This document shows positions 1-10,816 of a DNA stretch of 22,232 nt, in pieces. Source of the DNA: Vitrella brassicaformis. Lineage: Eukaryota; Sar; Vitrellaceae. Below the pieces are notes generated by a model, which was not told the DNA's origin, did no database searches, and saw only the letters and a program-made list of their open reading frames with translations. Every line of letters starts with the position of its first letter. Within the stretch, counting starts at the first letter, position 1. A program made the position numbers and the translations under genes. Location: contig CDMY01000372.1 in the NCBI GenBank assembly GCA_001179505.1, positions 72,063-94,294 on the forward strand, written 5' to 3'.

Positions 1-642
1 TCCCCCCCCCCCCTCGACACCCACACACGGCCATGTGACGGCAGCTGTGGATGTACGCAGGCATGGCCTTCGCCTAAATGATTGAGGCGAAGTGCTGTCC
101 TGTGGCCACCGCAGCATGCCCAACACACATGGCACGAGAAGCCAGTCAGTCAGTCAGTCAATCGCACCATTCAGTGATCGAGGGGCCGCCGATGTCTTAC
201 ACAAAACGCACGACATAGTGACTAAAGTGGTAAGCATACGACCAGCTCAGCACGGTGTGGGAAGACAGACAGACGACAGACAGACAGGCGGCGGCGCAGC
301 CATGCCATGAGAGTCACTTGAAATCGGCCGTTCCCCATGCACAAAAACAAACTGGCGGCCACACACTGGAGTCCAGGTCAGAAGGCCTCCCCTTTCCCCA
401 GTCCAACATCAAGCCAGCACAAGCGAGCCATCTTGCCTCAGACGCACTCACGCACCCACAGGAATACACCCATTCATGATCGAACAGACACCCATACCGC
501 CCCGCCACACAGACAGCATGTTCAGTACCGAGATGGTCCAACATGAAGCAAGGCAAGGCAAGGGAGGCACACCCAATGAGAAAACTCATCAAATCCCGTC
601 AGACCCTCGAGGCTACACGCCTTCCGCCCTGTCGACCACACG
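1..642. other. Intergenic, no supported gene
   Basis: This stretch begins with a C-run and carries short tetranucleotide repeats (CAGT at about 143-160, GACA-type at about 265-292) and many CACA dinucleotides. Short open frames exist on both strands. None shows a recognisable domain, signal peptide or splice-connected continuation, and their translations are rich in H, T, Q and R as expected from the repeats. It lies downstream of the fatty acyl-CoA reductase gene, so the right part probably holds that gene's 3' UTR. Confidence 0.6.
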
Positions 643-3509
643 CTATCCATCGACTCCTCTGTCCCGCCGCTGATTTGTTTTTACAGCCAACCTCCTCCTC
701 GTACGGTTCGAGGAGGGGCTGCCCGTGCACGTGCTGGCAATGCTCATTCTTGAGGGTGACATTGTGTCGAAGGTGGAGGGCTTGAGTGGCTGTTTGGATT
801 GGGGAAGCTCCTCGTCGCGTGCGGTGATGCGCTCCAGGGTCGGGATGAGGGAGTAGCGGCACAGACCCTCTAGGTAGTCTTTGCACCACGGCTCCCTGAC
901 AGACACGCACAGAGACAGAGAGAGACCCATACATAGCAATGGGTCGGCGCCTATGGGGCCTAGTGCATACCAGTCGATGTTCTCCACGTCGAGGGGAAAA
1001 TCTGGCTCATCATCTCCTCGGGCAAGCTGACTCATCTGCACATCAGGAGAGATTGATGCAACCATCAGTGTCTGTCTGTCTGTCTTTCTGTCTGTGTTGT
1101 GGTCGCGTGCCTTGTCGGTTTTGAAAGTCCACTGGTTGCAGATGAAGGGGTGCAGCAGCTTGAGCACGTTCTGTCGACGCCCCAGGAATTTGAACAACTT
1201 GGACAATTGTCTCCCTTGTGACGGCAAGACACCACTCAGCCGCGCCGCAACTGAGTGGCCGACCACAACGGCCGCATCGTTCATCGCCTGATCATGGTAA
1301 GGCAGAAGGACGTCCTTTCGATTTGACTGATGATTGTCCGTCTTATGTACATGCAGGACGGCGTATCTCTTCGAAGATGCACACCACTTGACCACAAGCC
1401 GAGGACCTGGTAGGCACAGGACGAAAGAGACTGCCTGCCTCTCTTTGTATGTTCTCTTTGTATGTTGGTTGAGGGAGGGCAGGGGTACCAATCATGTATT
1501 TCTTCGGGATTCTGTTTTGGGAGTTTTGCTGTGTGATGGCCTTCACAGCATGGCGGGCCAGCTCATTCCTGCACACAGGAAGACACACACACCAGCCACA
1601 AACCGACACACGCATGCAGACGGACGGATGCAGGTGTGTCGTGAGGGTGGCTGCTGACCATGTGATGGGGTTCGTATGCGACGACGCCACATGCATGACC
1701 TCCAAATGACCAACACGGCCTGCATACAATGGAGGGATGGATAGACAAGACACAAATGGTATGCAGTTTGTGTGTGTCAGCATTTATGCACCTGCCATTG
1801 CCACAGCGCCCTTGATGATCGCCGATGCCACGTAATCCGACGGGATCACATCACCTACACAAACGCACGCAGGCACAACAGAGAATGGATGAGTACACAG
1901 AGCACAAGAACAGCCTACCGATGGCCATGCCGTCGCTGGGCAGCCTGAGGGAGCCGCCAAACGCTCCGACGGCGACCAATGTACCAAAACCCTGGGGAGC
2001 GTACGTCCATCCTTGGAATGGTGTCTTGTATGTGGAGCCGATGATGGAGGGGCGGACAATGAGGGTGGGCATGTCGCCGTGCCGCGAGTCGATGAGGTGC
2101 TCGGCCAGGCACTTAGTGAAGGTGTAGTGGTTCGGGTGACCGTAACGCACTACACACATGATGGAGATACAATGGCATGTTGGTTGCGCCACCAACCAGC
2201 CCATCCACCCCGCCCCGCCCCGCCCACCTCTGAGCTGTTCTGCCAGCCGTTCATGCTCCTCGCCGGTCGTGCGGCCCAGCTCACTGAACGTATGCTGCAC
2301 ACAGACAGACAGACAGCACGTCAGTCAGGATTTCCGCGTCAAGCTTGACTGTGTGGCCTGCCCACCCCACCCACCTCGTGATCGATGTCTGACTCGTAGA
2401 GCTTCTCCTCAATCACACCGCTGATCGATACATAACGTCAGTCACATGAGGCCCATTGACGTGTGCCTGTGTTTGCCTCACTCACGAAGTGTGTGCTTTG
2501 CTTGCCTTCTGTTTGAGTTGGCGTATGCAGTGGACACGTGGACAAAACACCCCGACGACCGGACGCCCTCACACGACATGGCCTGCATGACACACAAGTA
2601 CGCGAAATGGGCGAACAAACCAATAGCCACACATGCTGACTGACTGGCTGACCAGTTGCATCACGCGCAGGGCTCCGACGACGTTCTGGTCGAAGAGCTG
2701 CGGGAAGGGGTCCTCAAAATTGATGCTCGCCGCGCAGTTCACCACCACTGACGGACGGACGGATGGATCAGACAGACACAAGCAGATAGTCAATGTGCTG
2801 ATGTGGTCAATCCGATCTTCCAAGGTACCGTACCTGTGACATTGGCCTTGAGTGTCTCATGGTCCCTCTCAGAGAGACCCAGGTACTCCTGACGATACAC
2901 ACACACGACAAACACGCACACAGAGATGCTCACACACTACGGACAGACACGGGTGCAGCACAGCTCGTGCCGTGGTAACGAGCGCACCTTTCGCAGGTCT
3001 CCTTCGATGACGTGAATCCCAAATCCATTCAGCAGAAGCTCCTCGTCGGACTGTGTCGACGATTGGGGAGATCGACAGCCGCCCCCGTCACCACCACCAT
3101 CATCATCACTGGCCGTGCTATCGTCGCTGTGTGCCTCGCCCTCCTCGTCACGCAGCCCTTTGTGCAGGGCCGCGAAGAGGGGCTGCTGAAGCAAGTCGAT
3201 GATGCGCTGGGTGCTGGAAGCCTTCGGGGTGGAGCGGGTCAGCAGATACAACCGCCGAGGGGGCGCACACCGCAGCAAACGCTCCAGGACCACCTGTATG
3301 TACACAGATCGATTAACGCACAAACCATCACAGATGTGACAAATGCTCAGATAGAATGATGCACACATAGGAGTGATGCCACCCCCAGTGATTCACTCCC
3401 GCACCTGTCCCACAGTGCCCGTCACGCCGAGAAGAAGTACAGATTGGCCCCGGAAGAACTCTCTCGTCCTCTCTTTTCGACTCCCTGTGACGGGTGTCGA
3501 GTGCTTCAT
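643..3509 (-). CDS. Fatty acyl-CoA reductase (15 exons, 586 aa)
   Basis: Predicted alcohol-forming fatty acyl-CoA reductase, using NADPH to reduce fatty acyl-CoA to fatty alcohol for wax or ether lipids. Exons, 5' to 3': 3509-3405, 3293-2988, 2888-2834, 2747-2653, 2582-2482, 2420-2375, 2294-2228, 2149-1919, 1854-1792, 1719-1659, 1568-1489, 1406-1351, 1287-1111, 1035-971, 895-643; every junction keeps codon phase. The N-terminal Rossmann domain has GVTGTVGQ (28-35), VVNCAASINFEDP (about 157-169), FVHVSTAYAN (200-209) and the catalytic YTFTK (Y267, K271), followed by VRPSIIGSTYKTPFQGW. The C-terminal FAR_C domain includes PFICNQWTFKTDK and DVENIDWEPWCKDYLEGL. Length fits the family. Oddities are an acidic D/S/G-rich insertion near residues 90-125, an Arg-rich tail, one apparent GC-AG intron and no clear membrane segment. 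The start is the ATG just before the FFRGQSVLLLG entry strand. Exon ends are inferred, not shown by RNA. Confidence 0.9.
1036..1110 (-). other. Apparent GC-AG intron (75 nt) in the reductase gene
   Basis: The donor reads AAG|GCACGC and the acceptor TGTGCAG|ATGAGT. Splicing here joins KTDK to MSQLARGDDEPDFPLDV, which restores the expected FAR_C spacing between the NQWTF and IDW motifs. No GT donor in this exon gives the right phase. The intron holds a GACA/TCTG repeat. It is a multiple of three without stops, so retention would add 25 residues without breaking the frame. Confidence 0.6.
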
Positions 3510-4030
3510 GATGCCGCCCACCCCTCAGGGCAGTGCTCTCCCCTCACTGGAGGGACTTGAGAAGGTGTGTCCGCCGTCTTTCGCAGCAGCTGCATGGACA
3601 GGACACACAGAGCACGGATCTCGAGTGTTCTATTCGAAATCTGTCTTCAGTGCCAACCAGGTCGTCTAAATTGCGTCGTTTGCAAGGAATCTCCCTCCCG
3701 CCACTCCACGCCTCGCGCGCTATAGCTCGCGATTTTTGAGTAGGGGTGATGAAATGGCGCCCATATTATAGATGCAGCTTGACGTGAAAAGCGTTGAGAA
3801 GCCCCGCTGAGAAGCCCACGTTGCGGGAGTTGAGATCTATTCATAGCCTTCGCCCATACGAAGGCTGATGGCTGCCGTGGGGAAACTGAGAGCCCTGTTC
3901 GAGCGCAATGCTGGGGTCCCTTCGAGTGCCCTCGGCCCAGAAGGTTTCCGCCACCAGCAGAAGCAACAAGGTGCAACCATGCTGGCCACCAACATATGCA
4001 CTCACAGGCACTGATTGTGTCTGTCCCGTG
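3510..4030. promoter_or_regulatory. Divergent promoter region between reductase and F-box-like genes
   Basis: The two flanking genes start outward from this spacer, so both promoters probably lie here. Visible elements are an AT-containing palindrome GCTATAGC inside an imperfect CGCG-flanked hairpin at about 3714-3731, a TATTATA stretch at about 3766-3773, and a 10-bp direct repeat TGAGAAGCCC at 3795-3804 and 3808-3817 (13-bp period). None matches a motif I can name with certainty. The plus-strand open frame enters from 3908, so part of the right side may be coding or 5' UTR. Confidence 0.4.
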
Positions 4031-6996
4031 ATGGTTGCTGCAGCCCATCGTGAGAGGGAGGAAGACGCGAAGGCTCGCGAGAAGCTGCATCATCCGAGCT
4101 CTAACGAGAGCCTGGTGTGCAAAACAGCACACTGCCACTCCCAGGTGATGTGTCGCTCTGTGGGTCTCTCAATTCAGGAGCTGCGTTTCCTTCGCATCTC
4201 GCGCAAGCTTCACTCGTCCAAGACCGCGTCCAGCAGCGCAGCAGCAGGAGCCTCGGGCGACCCCCCGGGCCTGTGTGGTTTGGATGGCGCACTGGTGTGG
4301 GCGATGACGTCCTTTCTCCCCCTGATGCAGCGGGTGCCCCTGTCCGCCGTGTGCCGCACCATGTACAGCAGGACCACCGACACGGCAGCCGGCATCTGCC
4401 GTAGCCTTACCGTAGATCCGTGGGATCATCACAGGTGGAGGGCGATCGAAGAACTTGTTGACGACACAGACTGTGACTCCGACTGGGTGAGGGAAGAAGG
4501 CAAAGATGCACACTGACCTGATCGATGGCCAAGCGCTTTGCTGCCTGTGTGTTTCCTCCTGTTGCAGATGTTGGATTGGTGGCATAGGCGGGGCGAGACC
4601 AGAAAGTTGGCGAAGCATGAGGCCATTCAGGGACTCAAGAAGCGACTGGTGGGTGGTCAGCAGTACACACAACACATATCTACTCATCTGTGTTCGCCTG
4701 TCTACAGATGCGGCTGCAGACGGTCGACACAGGCGCCGGTGCCTGCCCCAGGGCCACGCTCACACACGTGACCATCGGCGGCGAGTGCGGTAACGACGTC
4801 CACCGTGACGTGAAGCGACGCCGCCGCCGACGCGGCGAGCCGTTGGTGTTTCCGATCCTGGAGACGCTCGATGTGGTCGACAACAGCTTCATCCAAATGT
4901 GCAGGTAGGTACAATGTTTGTATGCATGTGCCAAGAGAGCGAACGGTGTCGGTGTCTGTGTGTACACTCAGGCATCGCCGTTGGGCCTTCCCGACTCTGA
5001 AGACGCTGCGAGTGGGACTCGTGTGTGGGAATGAGTCTCACTATCGTATTCCCCAGTACTATCCTGTTGAGGATCTCACTGCCGCCCTTGTGCACATCGT
5101 GTCGTCATCGCCCGCACTCACGTCGCTCGAGGGCGACGTCATCGATATTCCCGCCGACGAGAGCCAGTGGCATGCACTCACCAAGGCCCTCGCTAGGTGC
5201 CCCCGCCTCACGAGCATCAAGGGCCTGACGCTCCTTGACACCAATTATGACACTCTGGGGAAGCTCAAGGCCGCACTCGACACACACTGGTCGAGCTACT
5301 ACAGGAGGGGTAGGTCTGCTGCGGGCTGTGGGCTGGGAGATCCAGATCCATGCAATGCGAAATGTGCTCGTGTTCGTGTTGTGTTTCAGGCGTGCTCAAG
5401 ACTATCACGTTCCACCACCGCTTCATACTGGGTGCGGCCGTGTCCAACAGCTTGACCGACCTGCTCACATGGGCGCGGGGGGTGGCGTGCACCATTGAAT
5501 GGTTGCCACGCACCGACGATCGCTGCTATGACGATCCATTGATGGATGACTTCGATCCGGAGGAAGACGAAGGTGAGCGACTCATCCATGAGTTTGTCGC
5601 CGTGACGTCTCTGGGTATGCACTTCAGGGACCAAGGGCTGGGACGACATGGTGATGGACTGCAGCGCCGACGTGCCTTCGCCCCCGCCCGCGCCCCGCGG
5701 CATCGGGGCAGCGGCCATCAGAGAAACTGCCACCAAGTGCACCATGGTACGTATGTCGACCAAGGACAGGCAGGCAGGCAGGCAGGCACAGGTAATCATC
5801 AGATGGATGGATGTCTGCCTGCGTGTGTGGGTGCATGTGTGCAGGTGCGCTTGTCGTTCGGAGGTTCGCCGCTACACGACAGCTGGCAGGACGTGTGCGA
5901 TTTCCCCCGTGTCACACACTTCGCCCTCGAGCAGTCCGACTACAGCGTACCAGTCGGCAAGCTGGCCGGCAGCGTGCCCCACTGGCTCAGCCAGACCACA
6001 GCTGACGGCAACAATCGCTTCCTGCCGGCTGTAGAGCATTTTTGCTGCAGTATGGTGTGTCGCTCCGCTGCTCGCTTCGCCTCTCGCCTGCCCACCAGCG
6101 ATCCTGAAGTCCACGACCTTCGGGCGCTGGTGGGCAGCCTGAGGCGAGTGACCCACGTGTACCTAAGGGCTTCGTCTCTGAGGGACATGGCCGTGTGCCT
6201 GTCTTTTTTCTCATCCCTGCCGCACCCCTTAGACCACGTTGAGCTCGATTTCGAAAGAGAGGCAGGGGAGCTGGCTGACGGTCACGAGTGTGAGGCTCTC
6301 GGCCTGACCTTCCCTCAAGTCGATCGCATTCATATCCGACACAACGCATCCACTAGCTGTCCCGGCGAGTATGAGTGCGGCCCTGGTTTGAGCAAGGCAC
6401 ATATGCGCTACCTGCTCTCTCTTGTGACGTCCATCCGTGCCAACAAGGTGTCTGTCGCTGTCGATATGCTCGCCGATGACCTGGTGTTTGGGTCACTTAT
6501 GGGCGACGATTCGTGGGACGGGTCAGACGAGCTGTTTCAGTGGGAGGGAGAGTCCAAGTCAGAGGGGGCCCTAGACAGAGAGGCCACAGAGGAGCAGCAC
6601 GTCAGCAGTAGACGTCGCAGCCTCTCTTGGCAACCTGACTTGACCACATGCATCGCACACTCAGAGAGTGACAGGCCAGCAGAGGGGCAGGGGCAGCCAG
6701 GCGGGAAGGAAGATGCTGGTGGCGACGCAGGTGAGTGCTCACAGGGCTCACTGGGGGAAGGGGCGGGGGAGGACGATGCATCTGATGATGGGTGCCAAGT
6801 GCTCGAGGCTGCTGTGCGTGCCTTTGGCGAGGAATGCCTGAGTTTAGTCAGTGGCACATACGAGGGTAGCAATGAGGCTTTTCTCCACTGGCCGTGGGCC
6901 TCGGGGCCGGGTGACAGCCAAGTACGGTTTCCCGAACTGTCGCTGCGTCTGGTGCTCAAGGAAGAGAAAAGGCAGAGGGAGGGAGAGGTCGGGTGA
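4031..6996 (+). CDS. F-box/LRR-like protein of unknown function (7 exons, 841 aa)
   Basis: I do not recognise a named orthologue. Exons: 4031-4486, 4568-4648, 4708-4904, 4972-5309, 5390-5572, 5628-5746, 5845-6996; all junctions are GT-AG and in phase. Residues about 86-113 (L-V-W-A-M-T-S-F-L-P-L followed by L-S-A-V-C-R) resemble a degenerate F-box helix set. Later segments show leucine-rich-repeat-like spacing: FPILETLDV, FPTLKTLRVGL, SPALTSLEG, CPRLTSIKGLTLL, VTHVYLRASSL and DHVELDFE. A long last exon carries an acidic S/E/G-rich low-complexity stretch (roughly 6540-6790) before a more ordered tail. By analogy it could be a substrate adaptor of an SCF ubiquitin ligase, but that is inference. 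The frame is open back to an ATG at 3908; I chose 4031 because MVAAAHRERE looks more protein-like than the sequence before it. An unseen 5' exon is possible. Confidence 0.72.
5766..5788 (+). repeat. GGCA microsatellite in an intron
   Basis: A run of about five GGCA units lies between exons 6 and 7 of the F-box/LRR-like gene, upstream of its GTGTGCAG acceptor. It is typical of the intronic tetranucleotide repeats across this window. Confidence 0.8.
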
Positions 6997-7703
6997 CTAG
7001 CTAGGTGTTGGAGGATGTCTGCAGGTGGGTGCATACACTTCACTTCACTCAGTGACTACTGATTTATTCAAGTCTGACCCATCCATCCAACACAGTCTGA
7101 CGACACCCAGTAAGGCACTACGGATGGGGAGAGATCATGCCATTTGCGTGTGTGTGCTGGTGTCTACACGTGGCTGGTGGGTGGAACGGTGAGTGCGTGC
7201 GTGGCCACGTTTATCGACTTATCTATCGACCAGCTGACTTCCGTGTGTCTGTCGTGTCGATGCATGTGTATGTGCATCGGTATCGACATACGTGTTAATT
7301 AGTGACTGTGAAGCCGTGCACGCGATCCATCAATCCAGCCATTGTACGCAGGGGGGGCTGGCGACCACGTACGAGCACACGCAACACACACAGGCAGAGA
7401 GACAGAGAACACAGTTGACACCATGCACACACAGACAATCCCTCCACGCATCACGCTGGCATCCCTTCCCGCACACTTCACAATCGGGGCACTGAGAAAT
7501 CCTCACTGTGTTGCCCAGCTTGCCCACACGTGTGACAGACACGAAGACACAAGTACAGAGCTGCGGACACACTCGGACAAATACAAACAACTGACAGAAA
7601 CAGACGAGCGAGACGCCACGCCATGCAAAACAGTCACACCAATGGCATCCATCGCGCACAGACACACGAACCAGTCAGTACAGATGGACATGTATGTATG
7701 TAT
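6997..7703. other. Convergent intergenic spacer, no supported gene
   Basis: This lies between the 3' ends of the F-box/LRR-like gene and the arylsulfotransferase gene, and should contain both 3' UTRs. It holds TATCGAC/GTGTGTG-rich sequence and CACA repeats. Open frames of 60-120 codons on both strands translate to H/T/C/V-rich repeat peptides and join to nothing by phase-consistent splicing. Confidence 0.6.
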
Positions 7704-10700
7704 TTAGTTGCTATGGTCGTGGATAAGACTGTCCACGGCGAGGAACAGATATGCGATGGACAGCCCCGCCAGCCAATACACAGAACGAATCGGAAACGAG
7801 TTGTTGATCGGGTGCGCAAACGACTTGGTTGTCGAATCACACGCTGCACATCAAAACACACAGAGACACACACGCAGCCAGAGAGAGAGAGAGAGAGAGA
7901 GACGTGCCCACCCGTGTCGTCGCACTTCTGCTGCCTACCTTTACTGACATTGTTCAGGCTGCTGGCCGACAAACATGAGGTCTGAAAAGGCCAGCGATGT
8001 GCCGTTGTTGAGGGCCTCCACAACATAATAGTAGCAGGGCAGCTGTGGCAGGCCGTCGACAAGGGGGAAAGACTCCTCGAACCGCGTTTTGTTGATGCTG
8101 GTGATCAGCTGCAGCAGCTCTTTGCTCTGCGGCAATGATAGCCGCGTCTCGCTGCCGTACACATTCCAGCTCTCAATGTTTGTCACGCCATTCCACCTGG
8201 GGGACAGAAAGACGTGCAGGTGTGTTGAGAGGTGAGAGGGGGGGGAGCATTCTTACGAGAAGTGGAGTTGTGGGTGTTTGAGTGTCTCCTTGGTGTTGAG
8301 CATCAGCACTGGAGGCTCCTCTGACCTCCCCCACCACGCAGCTCTGCTACATCCATCACGCACACACACGCACATAGAGATGACTGCACCCACCCATCCG
8401 TCTGTCCGTGTCGGCCTCTCACCGTGATGCCCGGTATGAGTTTTCCTTTGCCACGAACTCCAGCTCCATCATCACCTCGCCATCCTCAGTCACCTCCGAC
8501 ATGAAGGGCAGCTTCTCCGGCCGCCCGACCCCTCCCCAGCAGATGACACTGTTGCCGTTGGGCAGCCGCTGAAGGCCTCCGGTGGCCATGCCGAAGCGGT
8601 CGGGCGATGAGCGATGCTCCCACACCTTCGTCGCCACCTGATCAACGCCACAACACTGCATGTGTGCAGGAGTCTCTGTGGCTGGCTGTGTGTTGGTCAC
8701 CTTGTTGACTTGATCGAGCTCGTACCTGGGGAAGGGGAGGAGAGAAAGACGTGAACAGAGGTAGGTTGTGTGTGTTGTGTTGGTGAAAGCGAATGCTCAC
8801 TCCACGGCTCGCGAGTATTGGGGCTCGGCGAGATTGCCGTTGTCGAATATAGTCAAATGTCCGTTATCCAGAATGCGGGCGTCATGTTGGTGGCTGAAGG
8901 GCCGGTCCTCGTTGGTGAACGTCCACTCGTTGGCATCGCCACCGAGCCGCCACATGGTCTCTCCTGTCCAGCGGCTCACCTGACCCACAACAAATACAGA
9001 CAGTCGATACAAACACGGCAGAAGGAGGGAGGCGTCGTTCCCTTACCTTGAGGATCTGCTCGAGATGTCTCAAAGACATGAGGATATGGCCGTCTGGCGT
9101 CCAGTCGACACTGTTGAGGTGGATATGATCGCAGTAGCCCTTATCTAGCTGATCGACGGCTCTCGTCTCGGTGAAAGACGATGGCAGGTGGTCCCATGAT
9201 CTCCATTCCCACAGCACATTGCCGCTGGGGTCTATCTCCTGCACCACCTGCCCCACCACCTGCGAGCGCTCCCTTTTCTTGCTGATCATCGTCACGTCCA
9301 TCTTCTCCTCAGCGTAGATGATGAACAGCTGCGAGCCGTCCTCTCGGATCTGCATACCGTGCCCGTTGGCCCAGTAGCCGTGGCCTGGGTGCAGCACTCT
9401 GCTGCTGCGGTAGTGGTGGTCGATCTCCACATAGGCCTGCTTGCGTGTGTCGTGGTAGGTGAGCAGGCCGTTGCGCTGCTTCCTGAAGTCTATGAGCGAC
9501 CAATCGCTGGTCTTGTTGAGGGCGTGGTACCAGATGATGTCTCCGTTGTCGTCGAATATGGTCAGGAAGCCCACGTAGGTGTCCTCGGGCCACCGGATGT
9601 TGCTTGCGAAGATGTAGCCCTCTCCCAGGGCGTCTTGTCTGCCCTGCCTTGCCGCGCGGTTGTTGGCTCGGACGTGAGGGAAGTCGGATGGGATGGTGAT
9701 GTAGTCTTTGGTCATCACTTCCCACTCGTTCTCCTGTCCTTGCCCCATTGTGACCATATCGCCCACTATCGGCCGGTCATCATGCTTCATGGCTGCGAAG
9801 GTGTGGGCGAACATGCTGTTGTGCTCCGCGAAAGCCGCACGCTCTCTCTCGCTGTCACCGCTGTCATCACTCGCGTCATCGGCAGATGGCCTGGCAACCA
9901 GAGGCCGAACGTTCTTGGTCTCTTGCTGCTCCTGCTGCTTGCTGGTGACCATCTCATAGCCGCCCCTCTTGCTGAACCGGTATGTCTTGATGGCCTTGGG
10001 CGACACTTGGAATCCCCATGAGAATGCCGCAGTTGCCTTGCCATACTTCGGTCGTATGCCCGGCTTGACAGTGACGTCGACCCACTCGCCTGGGGTGAGC
10101 TTCCCGTTCGGGTAGAAGAGCAGCGTCTTTGCATCATCACCCAGCACCAGCTCACCCATCTGCTGGCCCGACTGCTTGCCCACCACGCGAATCTGGCCGG
10201 CCGTGTAGCTGTCCTGAAGCAGGGTGGCCCCGTGCCTGACGGCGATGCTGGTGAGGGGCGACACGAACTTGGCATTGGGCATGGGATGGATGTACTCGAA
10301 AGAGCCGTAGAGGCCATCCATGCCCCGCTCCTTCGCGTCCGTGGCGACGGGCGGCGGGGCGAGCACCTGATCCGATGGTAAAAGGGCACCAGTGTCGATA
10401 GGTGGGGCCTGCTCCTCTTCGGTGGCGGCCATCTGACTGTCGTTGGCGACGCTGATTTTTTCGGGGACGTCGCTGCCTGTTCGGTCCTCTATTGCTTCGA
10501 CGGCCTCCCTCTCCTGCTGATCGGACGCTGCATCCTGCTTCTCCACTAGGTTTGCCACCTGCTGCTTCTCCTTCTCCGCAGCCATCTCCTTCTGCCGAGT
10601 TTGCTGTGCGATTTGGTCGAGCACCAGGCTGGTCGCCTCGGGAGGCTTGGGGAGGTCGCCATCGTCGAGGCGTCGCGGGGTGCTGCAGTTGGTAGTGTCG

Positions 10701-10816
10701 AAGCCCTCTGTGAGGTCACAGGCGGCTGCGTCCTCTGCCGCCTTGAGATTGGGAGGGGGGGCGGCTGAGAGAAGCACGACGAGGAAGGAAAGGGGTAGAC
10801 CGCCTCGCACCACCAT
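7704..10816 (-). CDS. Secreted/membrane arylsulfotransferase-family protein (7 exons, 888 aa)
   Basis: Family of aryl-sulfate sulfotransferases (ASST-like beta-propellers), which move sulfate between phenolic esters outside the cytosol; the substrate is unknown. Exons: 10816-9047, 8979-8801, 8725-8701, 8637-8423, 8346-8257, 8196-7949, 7843-7704, all in phase. Residues 1-28 are a signal peptide. A charged, probably coiled stretch follows (about 65-115), then an Ig-like domain (about 175-270; HPMPNAKFVSPLTSIAVRHG, NGKLTPGEWVDVTV) like that found before bacterial ASST domains. The propeller shows DHIHLNSVDWTPDGHILMSL (H564, H566), FSHQHDARI (H620, H622), IFDNGN (634-639), RLPNGNSVICWG and SWNGVTNIESW. 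The last exon supplies a membrane span (about 863-880) and a short DHSN-ending tail, suggesting a type I protein. The start is the first ATG before the signal peptide. TTTTCAG directly upstream could be an acceptor for a 5' UTR exon. Confidence 0.88.
7881..7902 (+). repeat. (GA)n microsatellite
   Basis: About eleven GA units lie within the last intron of the arylsulfotransferase-like gene. Read on the coding strand they are CT repeats, so they may serve as part of an extended pyrimidine tract before the final acceptor. Confidence 0.9.

Noticed and set aside
92-673. Overlapping plus-strand frames of 65-74 codons at the left end
   Set aside because: They are repeat-derived (CAGT, GACA, CACA) with no domain, no splice-linked continuation and no preferred frame.
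896-932. A 31-37 nt mini-intron before the last reductase exon
   Set aside because: Those donors (GTCTCT, GTATGG) give the wrong codon phase. A GTATGC donor at 970 gives a normal 75-nt intron and restores the IDWEPWCKDYLEG motif.
643-1491. Single uninterrupted minus-strand gene of 282 aa
   Set aside because: It is the 3' end of the reductase gene read through three open introns; the intervening peptides (for example LSLSLCVSV) are encoded by microsatellite-like DNA.
3760-3900. Possible tRNA or structured RNA
   Set aside because: I could not find a cloverleaf with acceptor, anticodon and T-loop signatures; only a short direct repeat is present.
3647-4138. Minus-strand 163-codon frame in the divergent spacer
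   Set aside because: It overlaps the 5' end of the plus-strand gene, has no recognisable motif and runs through the presumed promoter.
7330-7707. Frames of 111-121 codons between convergent genes
   Set aside because: Their translations are driven by CACA/TGTG repeats, and frames on opposite strands are equally open.
9359-10021. Plus-strand 220-codon frame
   Set aside because: It is antisense to the first exon of the arylsulfotransferase-like gene, whose conserved motifs are on the other strand.
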